From NCBI GenBank assembly GCA_963794655.1, contig CAWCEV010000006.1:1240001-1304000 (forward strand): 64,000 nt of DNA, in the 5' to 3' direction. The notes under the pieces are model-generated. The model had not been told where the DNA came from and did no database searches. It was given only the letters and a program-made list of their open reading frames with translations. Positions within the stretch are counted from its first letter, which is position 1. The number at the start of each line of letters is the position of its first letter. This document shows positions 50,640-59,692 of the stretch, one piece after another. The position numbers and the translations under genes were made by a program. This DNA is from Roseiarcus sp963794655. Lineage in GTDB: Bacteria; Pseudomonadota; Alphaproteobacteria; Rhizobiales; Beijerinckiaceae.

Positions 50640-50870
50640 CATTCAGATGGAACAAGGGCCTAAATTACTATTTATAATGAACGTATTATAAAGTAAATTT
50701 GCATGCGAATTACACGATTATCGTACATAGGAACGGAGATTATTAAATTGTAGTTCATAAAAAAGAATTATAATAGTAATTATTGCTCATCAATTGTGTC
50801 ACAAGTGCAACACTGACTGAATAATGGCGCTGCTTAGGCGATTTATTGCCAAATCTTGGTTGAGCGGTGG
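50640..50870. promoter_or_regulatory. AT-rich leader region upstream of porin 1
   Basis: The 796-base gap between the lytic transglycosylase gene and the first porin holds no gene. Its part from 50640 to 50870 is strikingly AT-rich (TATAATGAACGTATTATAAA, then long A/T runs) in an otherwise GC-rich window. This is likely the promoter and perhaps a nucleoid-protein binding region of the porin. The downstream leader segments of the two porins share words (GATTCCC, TGCTGGGGCA). Confidence 0.5.
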
Positions 50871-51023
50871 GAAGAGTTGCGTATTGTCAACTGCGCGAGG
50901 GGGCGATTCCCAATCGCGGCCGGTGTCCGACGACTTGCTGGGGCAGATCGCCGACAATTCTAGCGAGTTGGCGGTCAGGCGGCAGGCGACCCGAGGCCCA
51001 TAACGTTGAACTGGAGGTCACAC

Positions 51024-52598
51024 ATGACGCTCATCAAGAGCATTCTAATGGGGTCCGCGGCGGGTATCGTCGCTGTCGCCAGCGCGCAGGCGGCCGATCT
51101 TCCGACCAGGAAGGCTGCGCCAGTCGAATACGTTAAGGTCTGTAATGTCGGCGGCATCACCGGCTGGACCCTGCCGGGTTCCGACACCTGCGTGAAGTTC
51201 TCAGGCTACATCACCGCTCAGTTCGAGGGCGGCAACCTCAACACCCAGTACAACTTCGGTTCGATCAATAGCGCTATCGGAATCCCGATTGTTGTTGGCG
51301 GGGCAGTCCCGCTCTCGCCGCTGATTCCCGCGACGCCGCCGACTGGCTTCGCCCAGAACACCCAGCGGGTGCTGATCGCGGCCAGCGCGGCGCAGAACAA
51401 TACGACCTTCTATCGCAATACCGTCGGCTGGACGACCCGCGCCAACTTCGGCTTCGATATGGCCTCGAACACGGCCTACGGGCCTCTGATCGGGCACTTC
51501 GACCTTAACTCGGAGGCCGGCAACGGGTTTGACAACGTCAACAACACCTACCTCAACACCGGGTACCTGACCTGGGCGGGCATCACGGCCGGTAAGGCGC
51601 AGTCGTTCTATTCGTTCACCGGCGGCGGCGACAACTGGGCGAACTTTGCCTCTCCCGACCAGAAGGGCTTCAACCAGCCTGACCTGATGGCCTATACCGC
51701 CTCGTTCGGCGGCGGCTTCACCGCGACGATTGCGGCGCAGAGCCAGGGCCAGGAAGGCCAGAACAACGCCTCCGGCGCGGGCACCGACATGACCGAGGGC
51801 ACCCTCCGTTACGGCGGGCAGAAGTGGCCGGACTTCGTTGGCGCGCTGCATCTCAAGCAGGGCTGGGGCGAGGCGCAGGTTTCGGGCGTCCTCCATAACG
51901 TCAATGTGTCGGATAGCCTGTTCAACCAGGCGACCGATTGCGGCGTCTATGGCGCGAGCTTCTGCAACTCCCAGCATACTCAGATCGGCTGGGGCGTTGA
52001 CGCCGGCGTGAAGGTCAACCTGCCGTCGTTCGGCGCGGGCGATGACGCTCTCATCACCGGCTCCTACACCCAGAGCGCGGTCTGGTACTCCGGTCTCCCC
52101 GACATGATGTGGGGCGAGAACGGCCAGGTGAACGGCAACGGGCAGTCGATGTATATGTCGGACGCCTATTTCAACCCGCTCACCAACCAGTGGTCGAAGC
52201 CGACCGCATGGTCGGTCTCCGCCTTGATCGAGCATCACTTCACGCCGCAGTTCTATCTCGACCTTGAGGGGTCGGTCGGCCAGTTGAAGTGGAGCAACCA
52301 GGGCGGCGGCTGCTACGTCTACGGCTTCGGCTGCGGCGCGGCCCAGTTCGCTCAGGGGCCGCTCTCGCCGAGCGCGACGACTTGGCTGGTCGGCGCCGAT
52401 CTCGGCTGGAACCCGGTCACCAACCTCAACTTCGACCTCGAGCTCATGTATCAGAGCACGAACCAGCAGAAGCCGAGCGGCTTCATCGGGACGGTCTACA
52501 ACACCGGCGGCGTCGGCGGCGCGTATCTGGTGCCGGGCGACTGGCACGGACTCAGCGACGGTTTCGCTGGCCGCTTCCGTATCACCCGTTACTTCTGA
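51024..52598 (+). CDS. outer-membrane porin (Porin_2 family), copy 1
   Basis: GGAGGT lies upstream of ATG 51024. The 524-residue precursor has a signal peptide (MTLIKSILMGSAAGIVAVAS.. AQA) followed by the family's ADLPTRKAAPVEYVKVC and the YITAQFEGG strand start. The barrel ends in Phe (FRITRYF). It forms a general diffusion channel for small hydrophilic solutes. It is nearly identical to the gene at 53726-55294, with differences confined to short insertions. A strong hairpin terminator follows. Confidence 0.93.
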   Translation: MTLIKSILMGSAAGIVAVASAQAADLPTRKAAPVEYVKVCNVGGITGWTLPGSDTCVKFSGYITAQFEGGNLNTQYNFGSINSAIGIPIVVGGAVPLSPLIPATPPTGFAQNTQRVLIAASAAQNNTTFYRNTVGWTTRANFGFDMASNTAYGPLIGHFDLNSEAGNGFDNVNNTYLNTGYLTWAGITAGKAQSFYSFTGGGDNWANFASPDQKGFNQPDLMAYTASFGGGFTATIAAQSQGQEGQNNASGAGTDMTEGTLRYGGQKWPDFVGALHLKQGWGEAQVSGVLHNVNVSDSLFNQATDCGVYGASFCNSQHTQIGWGVDAGVKVNLPSFGAGDDALITGSYTQSAVWYSGLPDMMWGENGQVNGNGQSMYMSDAYFNPLTNQWSKPTAWSVSALIEHHFTPQFYLDLEGSVGQLKWSNQGGGCYVYGFGCGAAQFAQGPLSPSATTWLVGADLGWNPVTNLNFDLELMYQSTNQQKPSGFIGTVYNTGGVGGAYLVPGDWHGLSDGFAGRFRITRYF

Positions 52599-52629
52599 TC
52601 GTTTTTCGATCGGTTGACCTCCACTCCAA

Positions 52630-52657
52630 CCCCGGAGCGAAAGCTCCGGGGTTTTTG
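52630..52657 (+). terminator. Rho-independent terminator of porin 1
   Basis: CCCCGGAGC-GAAA-GCTCCGGGG with a following TTTTTG: a perfect nine-base stem and GAAA loop, 30 bases after the porin stop. Confidence 0.9.
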
Positions 52658-52775
52658 CTTGTAACGGCCTTCATTAGGCTCCGGCGCTGGGGCGCGCCGG
52701 CCGGCGTCCCCAAGCGGTTCCTCTGGATATGGACCGTTTCATGGCCCGCCGAGCAGTCAGTGGGGGCGGTTGTCG

Positions 52776-52886
52776 TTTGGGTTTTCTTGGCTCGGGGCCG
52801 TTCGCGCCATAGACCCCGGTCCTAAACGGGTTCTCTTGGGATTCCTTGGATTCTCTCGTGCGAATCGAGAATTTTCAATCGGTTGC
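52776..52886. repeat. dispersed intergenic repeat, copy A
   Basis: TTTGGGTTTTCTTGG, then a variable core, then CCTTGGATTCTCTCG and TTTTCAATCGGTTGC. The same order of words recurs at 57961-58076, with about 110 bases in each copy. No gene is present here. Both copies are in gene-free gaps after a highly expressed-type gene. It could be a MITE relic or a structured RNA. Confidence 0.6.
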
Positions 52887-53725
52887 GGGGCCTGAGCGAG
52901 CGAGACAATTTTGCCGGCGGCTTGCTGTTGCGCAAGAGGCGTCGGAGGGGCCTTGAGGGTTGGCGCGAGAAGGTGCGGAACGGCTCATGCGGCAGCCTAA
53001 CTCGAATTCTGATTTTCAGCAATGGATTGTCGGGGCGCTGCTCCTTTTCGGGCGCTGGCGCCGTGGGAGTTCTTTGCTTCTGGTTTGAAGCGGGACGCTG
53101 AGCCTCCTCCGTCCACGAGGCACGGCCCGCCGCCCTACGAGCAAGGCCGCCTCGGAGGCCGATTCGAACGCCTTTGCGACCACCGGCCGCCGCGAGTGGC
53201 GCGGGGGTTGCGGGATCCGGAGCATTTGGGCCTTGACGGATCCCAATAAGGCCGAATTAGGGTTACGTTAGGTCGGGGAGCTGGCCGCCCCGCCGACCTT
53301 CCGGGGCCGCGCCGGAGCTTGCCTTCAAAGGGCCCCGCCTGGGCCCCAGCGGTCTTTCGATACCCTTAAGGGGCCCAATTTTACCGGCTAAGCCATTGAT
53401 CTATCATTCGGAACAAGATTGCGGCGCGTTTGGGGCGAAATCGAGTGACAATTATGCAACAAGATCAAGGAAACGAAGGTCTGAAGCCCAGTTTATGAAG
53501 AAAATTCATTGTGTCGAAATTTAGAGAAGCTATGTTGCCTCAGGTGAGCGGGAGATTCCCGGTCGCGGAAGATCGCCGGCATTTGCTGGGGCAAGCGCCA
53601 CGATCGAAAGGTCAAACGGGAAGAGGGGGCTTATCGCTTTCAATTTCATTCCGTCCTTGGGAGGGGCGGGGAAGTCGAAAGCGAGAAGAAAACCAACGCC
53701 CACCACGTCTAACTGGAGGTCACAT
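52887..53725. other. intergenic region between the porins
   Basis: No supported gene. The last ~230 bases form the promoter and leader of porin 2 and share words with the leader of porin 1. Open frames here have biased Arg/Pro composition. Confidence 0.4.
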
Positions 53726-55294
53726 ATGACGCTCATTAAGAGCCTACTGCTCGGTTCGGCGGCCGGCATCGTCGCCGTCGCCAGCGCGCAGGCGGCCGAT
53801 CTTCCGACCAGGAAGGCTGCGCCAGTCGAATACGTTAAGGTCTGTAATGTCGGCGGCATCACCGGCTGGACCCTGCCGGGTTCCGACACCTGCGTGAAGT
53901 TCTCAGGCTACATCACTGCTCAGTTCGAGGGCGGCAACCTCAACACCCAATACAACTTCGGCTCGATCAATAGCGCGATCGGAATCCCGATTGTTGTTGG
54001 CGGGGCAGTCCCGCTCTCGCCGCTGATTCCCGCGACGCCGCCGACTGGCTTCGCCCAGAACACCCAGAGGGTGCTGATCGCGGCCAGCCCATTTCAGCAG
54101 AACACGACCTTCTATCGGAACACGACAGGCTGGACGACCCGCGCCAACTTCGGCTTCGACATGGCCTCGAACACTGCCTATGGGCCTCTGATCGGGCACT
54201 TCGACCTCAACTCGGAAATGGGTAACGGGTTCGACAACACGGGGACCCTGACCTACCTCAACACCGGGTACCTGACCTGGGCGGGCATCACGGCCGGTAA
54301 GGCGCAGTCGTTCTATTCGTTCACCGGCGGCGGCGACAACTGGGCGAACTTTGCCTCTCCTGACCAGAAAGGCTTCAACGAGCCTGACCTGATGGCCTAT
54401 ACCGCCTCGTTCGGCGGCGGCTTCACCGCCACCATCGCGGCGCAGAGCCCGGGCGGAAATGGCGGCTCCGGCGGCGGTACCGACATGACCGAGGGCACTC
54501 TCAAGTATGGTGGCCAGAAGTGGCCGGACTTCGTTGGCGCCTTGCATGTCAAGCAGGGCTGGGGCGAGGCGCAGGTTTCGGGCGTCCTCCATAACGTCAA
54601 TGTCTCGGACAACCTGTTCAACCAGGCGACCGACTGCGGCGTCTATGGCGCGAGCTTCTGCAACTCCCAGCATACTCAGATCGGCTGGGGCGTTGACGCC
54701 GGCGTGAAGGTCAACCTGCCGTCGTTCGGCGCGGGCGATGACGCTCTGATCACCGGCTCCTACACCCAGAGCGCGGTCTGGTACTCCGGTCTCCCCGACA
54801 TGATGTGGGGCGAGAACGGCCAGGTGAACGGCAACGGGCAGTCGATGTATATGTCGGACGCCTATTTCAACCCGCTCACCAACCAGTGGTCGAAGCCGAC
54901 CGCATGGTCGGTTTCGGCCCTGATCGAGCATCACTTCACGCCGCAGTTCTATCTCGACCTCGAAGGGTCGGTCGGCCAGCTGAAGTGGAGCAACCAGGGT
55001 GGCGGCTGCTACATCTACGGCTTCGGCTGCGGCGCGGCCCAGTTCGTCCAGGGTCCGCTCTCGCCGACTGCCACGACCTGGCTGGTCGGCGCCGATCTCG
55101 GCTGGAACCCGGTCAACAACCTCAACTTCGACCTCGAGCTCATGTATCAGAGCACGAACCAGCAGAAGCCGAGCGGCTTCATCGGGACGGTCTACAACAC
55201 CGGCGGCGTCGGCGGCGCGTATCTGGTGCCGGGCGACTGGCACGGACTCAGCGACGGTTTCGCTGGCCGCTTCCGTATCACCCGTTACTTCTGA
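53726..55294 (+). CDS. outer-membrane porin (Porin_2 family), copy 2
   Basis: Start at ATG 53726 behind GGAGGT. The 522-residue precursor repeats copy 1 almost residue for residue, including signal peptide, barrel and C-terminal Phe. The clear differences lie in three short segments: AASPFQQNTT against AASAAQNNTT, EMGNGFDNTGTLT against EAGNGFDNVNN, and SPGGNGGSGGG against SQGQEGQNNASGAG. These fall between strand-like blocks, so they are probably surface loops. The 3' untranslated bases and terminator are also duplicated. This indicates recent tandem duplication or gene conversion. Confidence 0.93.
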   Translation: MTLIKSLLLGSAAGIVAVASAQAADLPTRKAAPVEYVKVCNVGGITGWTLPGSDTCVKFSGYITAQFEGGNLNTQYNFGSINSAIGIPIVVGGAVPLSPLIPATPPTGFAQNTQRVLIAASPFQQNTTFYRNTTGWTTRANFGFDMASNTAYGPLIGHFDLNSEMGNGFDNTGTLTYLNTGYLTWAGITAGKAQSFYSFTGGGDNWANFASPDQKGFNEPDLMAYTASFGGGFTATIAAQSPGGNGGSGGGTDMTEGTLKYGGQKWPDFVGALHVKQGWGEAQVSGVLHNVNVSDNLFNQATDCGVYGASFCNSQHTQIGWGVDAGVKVNLPSFGAGDDALITGSYTQSAVWYSGLPDMMWGENGQVNGNGQSMYMSDAYFNPLTNQWSKPTAWSVSALIEHHFTPQFYLDLEGSVGQLKWSNQGGGCYIYGFGCGAAQFVQGPLSPTATTWLVGADLGWNPVNNLNFDLELMYQSTNQQKPSGFIGTVYNTGGVGGAYLVPGDWHGLSDGFAGRFRITRYF

Positions 55295-55325
55295 TCGTTT
55301 TTCGATCGGTTGACCTCCACTCCAA

Positions 55326-55354
55326 CCCCGGAGCGAAAGCTCCGGGGTTTTTTG
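55326..55354 (+). terminator. Rho-independent terminator of porin 2
   Basis: The same nine-base CCCCGGAGC stem and GAAA loop as after porin 1, followed by a longer T run. Confidence 0.9.
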
Positions 55355-55655
55355 TTTTGTGGCCGAGCCGGCGCCGGGCGGATGCGGTCGGTTGGGCGTC
55401 CGGAAGGACGCCAGTCTTTCCCGCGGCTATCGATCCGCGCGCTGGAGGCCGCCATCTCGACTTTAGCGCTTGCGCGGGCGCCGCCGGCAGCCGATGATTG
55501 GACCGGCCCTGAGAGGGCGCGAGGGCGGCAGCCGGCTGGCGCAAGCCAAAAGCCGATGTTCCGCTCTCACTTATTCACACCGATCCGTCCTGGTTGAACC
55601 GCACCGGCGCCGCCATGACGACTTCGGCGGCGGAGATTTAGGTCGGCCACATTCG

Positions 55656-57851
55656 ATGATGAGGCAATACGAGCTGGTGGAACGGGTCCGCCGCTACAAT
55701 CCTCACACCAACGAGGAGCTGTTGAATCGCGCCTATGTGTTCGCGATGAAGGCGCATGGCAGCCAGAAGCGCGCCTCCGGCGATCCCTATTTCTCCCACC
55801 CGCTCGAAGTCGCGGCGATCCTGACCGAGTTCAAGGTCGACGATGCGACCATCGTCGCGGCCATGCTGCACGACACCATCGAAGACACGGCGGTGACGCG
55901 CGAGGAGATCGACAAGGCGTTCGGCGAAGAGATCGGGGGGTTGGTCGACGGCCTGACCAAGCTCGGGAAGCTCGATTTCGTGACCCGGCACGCCCAGCAG
56001 GCCGAGAACTTTCGTAAGCTGCTGCTCGCCATCGCCGACGACGCCAGGGTGCTGCTGGTCAAGCTCGCCGACCGCCTGCACAACATGCGCACCCTCCAGT
56101 TCATGCCGGAGGCCAAGCGGGCCCGAATCGCCGAGGACACGCTCGACATATACGCGCCGCTCGCAGGGCGGATGGGCATGCAAAGCATGCGCAACGAGCT
56201 CGAGGACCTTGCCTTTCGCTCGCTGATGCCGGACGCCTACGAACTCATCGCATCCCGTCTCGAGGGCATGAAGGCCAAGAACGGCGCCATCATCGCCCGC
56301 ATTGCGGCCGAGCTTACCGACCAGTTCGCCCGGCGCGGCATCAAGGTCGAGGTCAAGGGCCGCCAGAAGCAGCCCTATTCGATCTGGCGCAAGATGGAGC
56401 GGCGCTCGATCGCGTTCGAACAATTGTCCGACATCTACGGTTTTCGCATTCTCGTTGACACCGTGGCCGACTGCTACGCGGCGGTCGGGGTCGCCCATAC
56501 GACCTGGCCGAGCGTGCCGGGCCGGTTCAAGGACTATATTTCGACCCCGAAGCAGAACGATTACCGCTCGATTCACACCACCGTCATCGGCCCGGGCAGC
56601 CAGCGCGTCGAGCTTCAGATCCGCACCCACGAGATGCACGAAGTCGCGGAGTACGGCATCGCCGCGCACGCCATCTATAAGGATGCCGGCGCCGCCGCCG
56701 ACGCGCCGGCGGTGAGCGAAAGCCGCGCCTATCGCGGCTTGAGGCAGACAATCGAGGCGCTGGCGGGCGACGATTCGGAGAAGTTCCTCGAACACACCAA
56801 ACTCGAACTGTTTCATGACCAGGTGTTCTGTTTCACGCCCAAGGGACGGCTCATCGCGCTCCCGCGCGGCGCGACCGCGATCGACTTCGCCTATGCGGTC
56901 CATACCGACGTCGGCAATTCGGCGGTCGGGGCGAAGATCAACGGCCGGATCGCGCCGCTGATCTCGGAATTGCACAACGGCGACGAGGTGCTCATCTCGC
57001 GCGCCGAGGGGGGAGCGCCGCCGGCCGCCTGGGACAGCGTCGTAGTGACCGGGCGCGCCCGCGCCGCCATTCGCCGCGCAACGCGCGAGGCGGCGAAGGC
57101 CCAGTTCGGCGGCCTCGGACGGCAGATCGTCGAGCGCGCGTTCGAGCGCGCGGGCAAGAAATTCGCCGAGGCGAAGCTCAAAGCGGCGCTGCCGCGCCTC
57201 GCGCGAGCCTCGATCGACGATGTCTTCATTGGCGTCGGCCGGGGGGAGATCTTCTCGACCGACGTCGTGCGCGCGGTGTTCCCGAACTTCAAAGAGGAGC
57301 GCAAGGCGGGTCCCGCCGTACCGTCGAACGAGAGCGGATGGTTCGGCCTGCCGAAGGCGGCGGACCTCGTGTTCCGCGTGCCCGGCGAATCCGACGCCGC
57401 CGGCGCGCTGCCGCTGCGCGGGATCGACCTCGACACCCCCGTTCGCTTCGCGCCGAAGGGCGGGGCGGTTCCCGGCGAGCGCATCGTTGGCATCCGGGCG
57501 CCCGAGGGCATCGTCATCTATCCGATCCACTCGCCGGCGCTCGCCGAGTACAACGACCACCCCGAGCTGTGGCTCGACGTGCGCTGGGACCTCGAGGACG
57601 CGCCGAACCTGCTGTACTCGAGCCAGATTGTAGTCACGCTGCTCAATGAGCCTGGGGCGCTCGGCGTGATCGCGACGACGATCGGCGAATACGGCGCCAA
57701 CATCGACGCCATCTCGTCCTCGGCCAGCGGCGCCGACTTCCGCCGGTTTGTCATCGATCTGCAGGTGCGGGACATCCAGCACCTCAACGCCGTCCTGTCG
57801 CAACTGCGCGGCAAGAGCGTCGTCAACAAGGTCGAGCGGGTGAGCGGATAG
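55656..57851 (+). CDS. rsh: bifunctional (p)ppGpp synthetase/hydrolase
   Basis: The frame is open to 55470, but ATG 55656 (MMRQYELVERVRRYN) fits the family start, giving 731 residues. Domain order: HD hydrolase with HSQKRASGDPY-type start (GSQKRASGDPYFSHPLEV) and HDTIEDT; synthetase with YGFRILVDT, DYISTPKQNDYRSIHT and EVAEYGIAAH; TGS (FTPKGRLIALPRGATAIDFA); and a C-terminal ACT domain (LLNEPGALGVIATTIGEYGAN). It sets the alarmone level on amino-acid or carbon starvation. Alphaproteobacteria usually have this single long Rsh. It stands alone downstream of the porin pair. Confidence 0.93.
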   Translation: MMRQYELVERVRRYNPHTNEELLNRAYVFAMKAHGSQKRASGDPYFSHPLEVAAILTEFKVDDATIVAAMLHDTIEDTAVTREEIDKAFGEEIGGLVDGLTKLGKLDFVTRHAQQAENFRKLLLAIADDARVLLVKLADRLHNMRTLQFMPEAKRARIAEDTLDIYAPLAGRMGMQSMRNELEDLAFRSLMPDAYELIASRLEGMKAKNGAIIARIAAELTDQFARRGIKVEVKGRQKQPYSIWRKMERRSIAFEQLSDIYGFRILVDTVADCYAAVGVAHTTWPSVPGRFKDYISTPKQNDYRSIHTTVIGPGSQRVELQIRTHEMHEVAEYGIAAHAIYKDAGAAADAPAVSESRAYRGLRQTIEALAGDDSEKFLEHTKLELFHDQVFCFTPKGRLIALPRGATAIDFAYAVHTDVGNSAVGAKINGRIAPLISELHNGDEVLISRAEGGAPPAAWDSVVVTGRARAAIRRATREAAKAQFGGLGRQIVERAFERAGKKFAEAKLKAALPRLARASIDDVFIGVGRGEIFSTDVVRAVFPNFKEERKAGPAVPSNESGWFGLPKAADLVFRVPGESDAAGALPLRGIDLDTPVRFAPKGGAVPGERIVGIRAPEGIVIYPIHSPALAEYNDHPELWLDVRWDLEDAPNLLYSSQIVVTLLNEPGALGVIATTIGEYGANIDAISSSASGADFRRFVIDLQVRDIQHLNAVLSQLRGKSVVNKVERVSG

Positions 57852-57960
57852 GGCGCCAGCGCCGCCCGTTCGCACATCCTGTCAGAGCGCGTTACATTTC
57901 AATGGAATAGGCGCCATTTTTTGTTCCTTGGCGTCCCCGGCGCGGGCCGCGACGATCCGA

Positions 57961-58076
57961 TTTGGGTTTTCTTGGGTTCGGGGCTCGTCCACGCCGAAGG
58001 ACCTGTTCGAGCAGTTTGCTTTCTCTTGGATTGGCTTGGATTCTCTCGCCCAAATCGTGACCTTTCAAAGAGTTGC
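57961..58076. repeat. dispersed intergenic repeat, copy B
   Basis: TTTGGGTTTTCTTGG at 57961, CTTGGATTCTCTCG near 58035 and CTTTCAAAGAGTTGC at the end match copy A (52776-52886) in the same order. It lies in the 422-base gap between rsh and the cyclotransferase gene, where no other gene is visible. Confidence 0.6.
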
Positions 58077-58273
58077 TCGCCGCGAAGCGGGAAAGAAATT
58101 TCCCTCTTGCCGAGCCGCCGCGTGTGAAGGCGCGGCGCTACAAACGTATCTATCATGTGAAATATCAGACTTGGTAGTACCGCCAAAAAGGTCCGCTCCG
58201 CAGCCGTCTCGATGCGGTTCCCGTCCTCGTCGGCGTGGCTAGGCTTGAAACCAGGTTATGATCGGGCGTTCCG

Positions 58274-58729
58274 ATGGAGGGGCCGATGCCGCTTTACTTC
58301 GCCTATGGCGCCAACATGGACGTGCGCGCCATGGCGGGCCGCTGCCCGCGCTCGAAGGCGCTTTACCCCGCGCGGCTTCCGCGGCATCGGCTCGCGGTCA
58401 TGCGCGAGGGTTGGCTGACCGCCGCGCGCGACCCGCGCTCGACCGTGCATGGAGTCCTCTGGGATCTGGCGCTCGCCGACGTTGCGGCGCTCGATCGTTA
58501 CGAGGGCTTGCCCCAGGGCCTCTATGCCAAGCTCACGCAGCCGGTCGTCGCCGAACGCGGGCCGCGGCAGGCTATCGTCTATTTCGGCGTCAATACCGGG
58601 CCGGGCGTCGCGCGTCAGGATTATATCGCCGGGGTCATTGCCGCCGCGCGTTCATGGCTCTTGCCGGCGGAGGCGGTCGAGGCGCTGGAGCGGATCGCGA
58701 CAGCCGGGAAATCGCTCGGAGCGCGATGA
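58274..58729 (+). CDS. gamma-glutamylcyclotransferase-like protein
   Basis: The AIG2/GGCT fold is marked by the N-terminal YFAYGANM nucleotide/substrate loop, LWDLALADVAALDRYEG with the catalytic-position Glu, and a C-terminal strand pair. Length (151 from ATG 58274) is standard. It converts gamma-glutamyl amino acids or amides to 5-oxoproline, or acts in a related transfer; the exact substrate is uncertain. An alternative start lies four codons further (MPLYFAYG). It stands alone on the plus strand. Confidence 0.82.
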   Translation: MEGPMPLYFAYGANMDVRAMAGRCPRSKALYPARLPRHRLAVMREGWLTAARDPRSTVHGVLWDLALADVAALDRYEGLPQGLYAKLTQPVVAERGPRQAIVYFGVNTGPGVARQDYIAGVIAAARSWLLPAEAVEALERIATAGKSLGAR

Positions 58730-58811
58730 TCGGCAGCGCGCCGCCGGCGGGCTTCCCCGTCGTCCGTCTGCCAGCCGGTCCAGGAGCAACGGACCCCCAA
58801 GCGTCTTTACT

Positions 58812-58887
58812 GTCATGCCCGCGAAAGCGGGCATCCAGATCTCAAGGCCCTGAAGTAACTATGGATTCCCGCTTGCGCGGAAATGAC
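58812..58887. repeat. REP-like palindrome
   Basis: Arms GTCATGCCCGCGAAAGCGGG (continuing CATCCA) at 58812-58837 and the imperfect complement at 58862-58887 enclose a 24-base loop. The left arm itself contains the hairpin CCCGC-GAAA-GCGGG. It lies between convergent genes. It belongs to the same broad class as the 1182-1324 element but is a different sequence. Confidence 0.7.
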
Positions 58888-58926
58888 CACTGGTGCGCCC
58901 CCGACTCCAACCGAGGGCGTGCCGGT

Positions 58927-59565
58927 CTACCGGCTGCTCGTGGCGGCCACGGCCGGCTCGGTCCCGGTCACGCCGCCGAGGCTCAGCCAGACATTCGGGT
59001 CGTCCTGGGCCTGGCGCTTGTAGAACTGATAGCCGGTGGCGCTCCAGGGACGCACGTCCTGCGACAGGTTGTCGAGCACGAAGTCGCCCCGATCGGTCTT
59101 GACGGTGAGCACCGCATGCCCTTCGCCGGTGAGGTCGCGGACCACCGTCATCAGGAGCGCCTGCCGCGGAAAGCCGCGCTCGATCAGGAGCTTGCGCTTG
59201 AAAAGCGCGTAGATCTTGCAATCGCCCTTGCCGTCGACGGGATAGTCCCAATGGTCGAGCGTCGTTCCCCAATGATCGAGGTTGCTGACCGGTTCGATCG
59301 CGTTGTTGACCTCGTCATTGATGTCGCTGAGCGTCTTCCAGCTTTGCCGCGTCAGGCGCACCTCGAGCGGCTTGAGCTTGCCGAGGGTGCATTCTTCGGC
59401 GTGGCGATTGCAGAAATCGACCCAGCCATAGGGGATCGAGGCTTCGCCGCCGACCGGTTCGTAGGTCGCGCGGGGAAGGCCCTGTTCGGAGGCCTGTCCG
59501 AAGGTGTTCCAGGCGAGGCCGAAGATCGTCGCCGCGGTGAGGAAGCTGAAAAGCCGGTTTAGCAT
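58927..59565 (-). CDS. BTLCP-type transglutaminase-like cysteine peptidase
   Basis: A 212-residue secreted protein with a short signal (LFSFLTAATIFGLAW). The Cys-His-Asp triad positions appear in GDCKIYALFKRKLL, GHAVLTVKTDRGDFVLDN. The preceding WDYPVDGKGDC segment is typical of the bacterial transglutaminase-like cysteine peptidase family, whose members include LapG-type periplasmic proteases that cleave adhesins. No LapD-type partner gene is in the window. It reads alone on the minus strand. Confidence 0.82.
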   Translation of the reverse strand: MLNRLFSFLTAATIFGLAWNTFGQASEQGLPRATYEPVGGEASIPYGWVDFCNRHAEECTLGKLKPLEVRLTRQSWKTLSDINDEVNNAIEPVSNLDHWGTTLDHWDYPVDGKGDCKIYALFKRKLLIERGFPRQALLMTVVRDLTGEGHAVLTVKTDRGDFVLDNLSQDVRPWSATGYQFYKRQAQDDPNVWLSLGGVTGTEPAVAATSSR

Positions 59566-59692
59566 GGGGGCCGCTCGCAGAATTTCGATGGGCCCAGCAT
59601 CGCGTCTTCGGTTTGGCGGCTTCAGAATAAATTCCGTCGAATTTTATCGATCGATCCGATCGCGGCGCCCCAGAATTTCTTAATCTTGATAA

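Noticed and set aside
51201..55243. Two ~447-residue antisense frames over the porins
   Set aside because: They duplicate only because the porins are duplicated; Arg/Val-rich shadows.
55638..57875. 745-residue reading frame antisense to rsh
   Set aside because: Shadow frame of a well-conserved gene on the other strand; no motif.
58258..59562. 434-residue frame across the cyclotransferase and REP element
   Set aside because: Runs through a repeat and antisense to the cysteine peptidase gene; the shorter frame at 58274 has a family fold.
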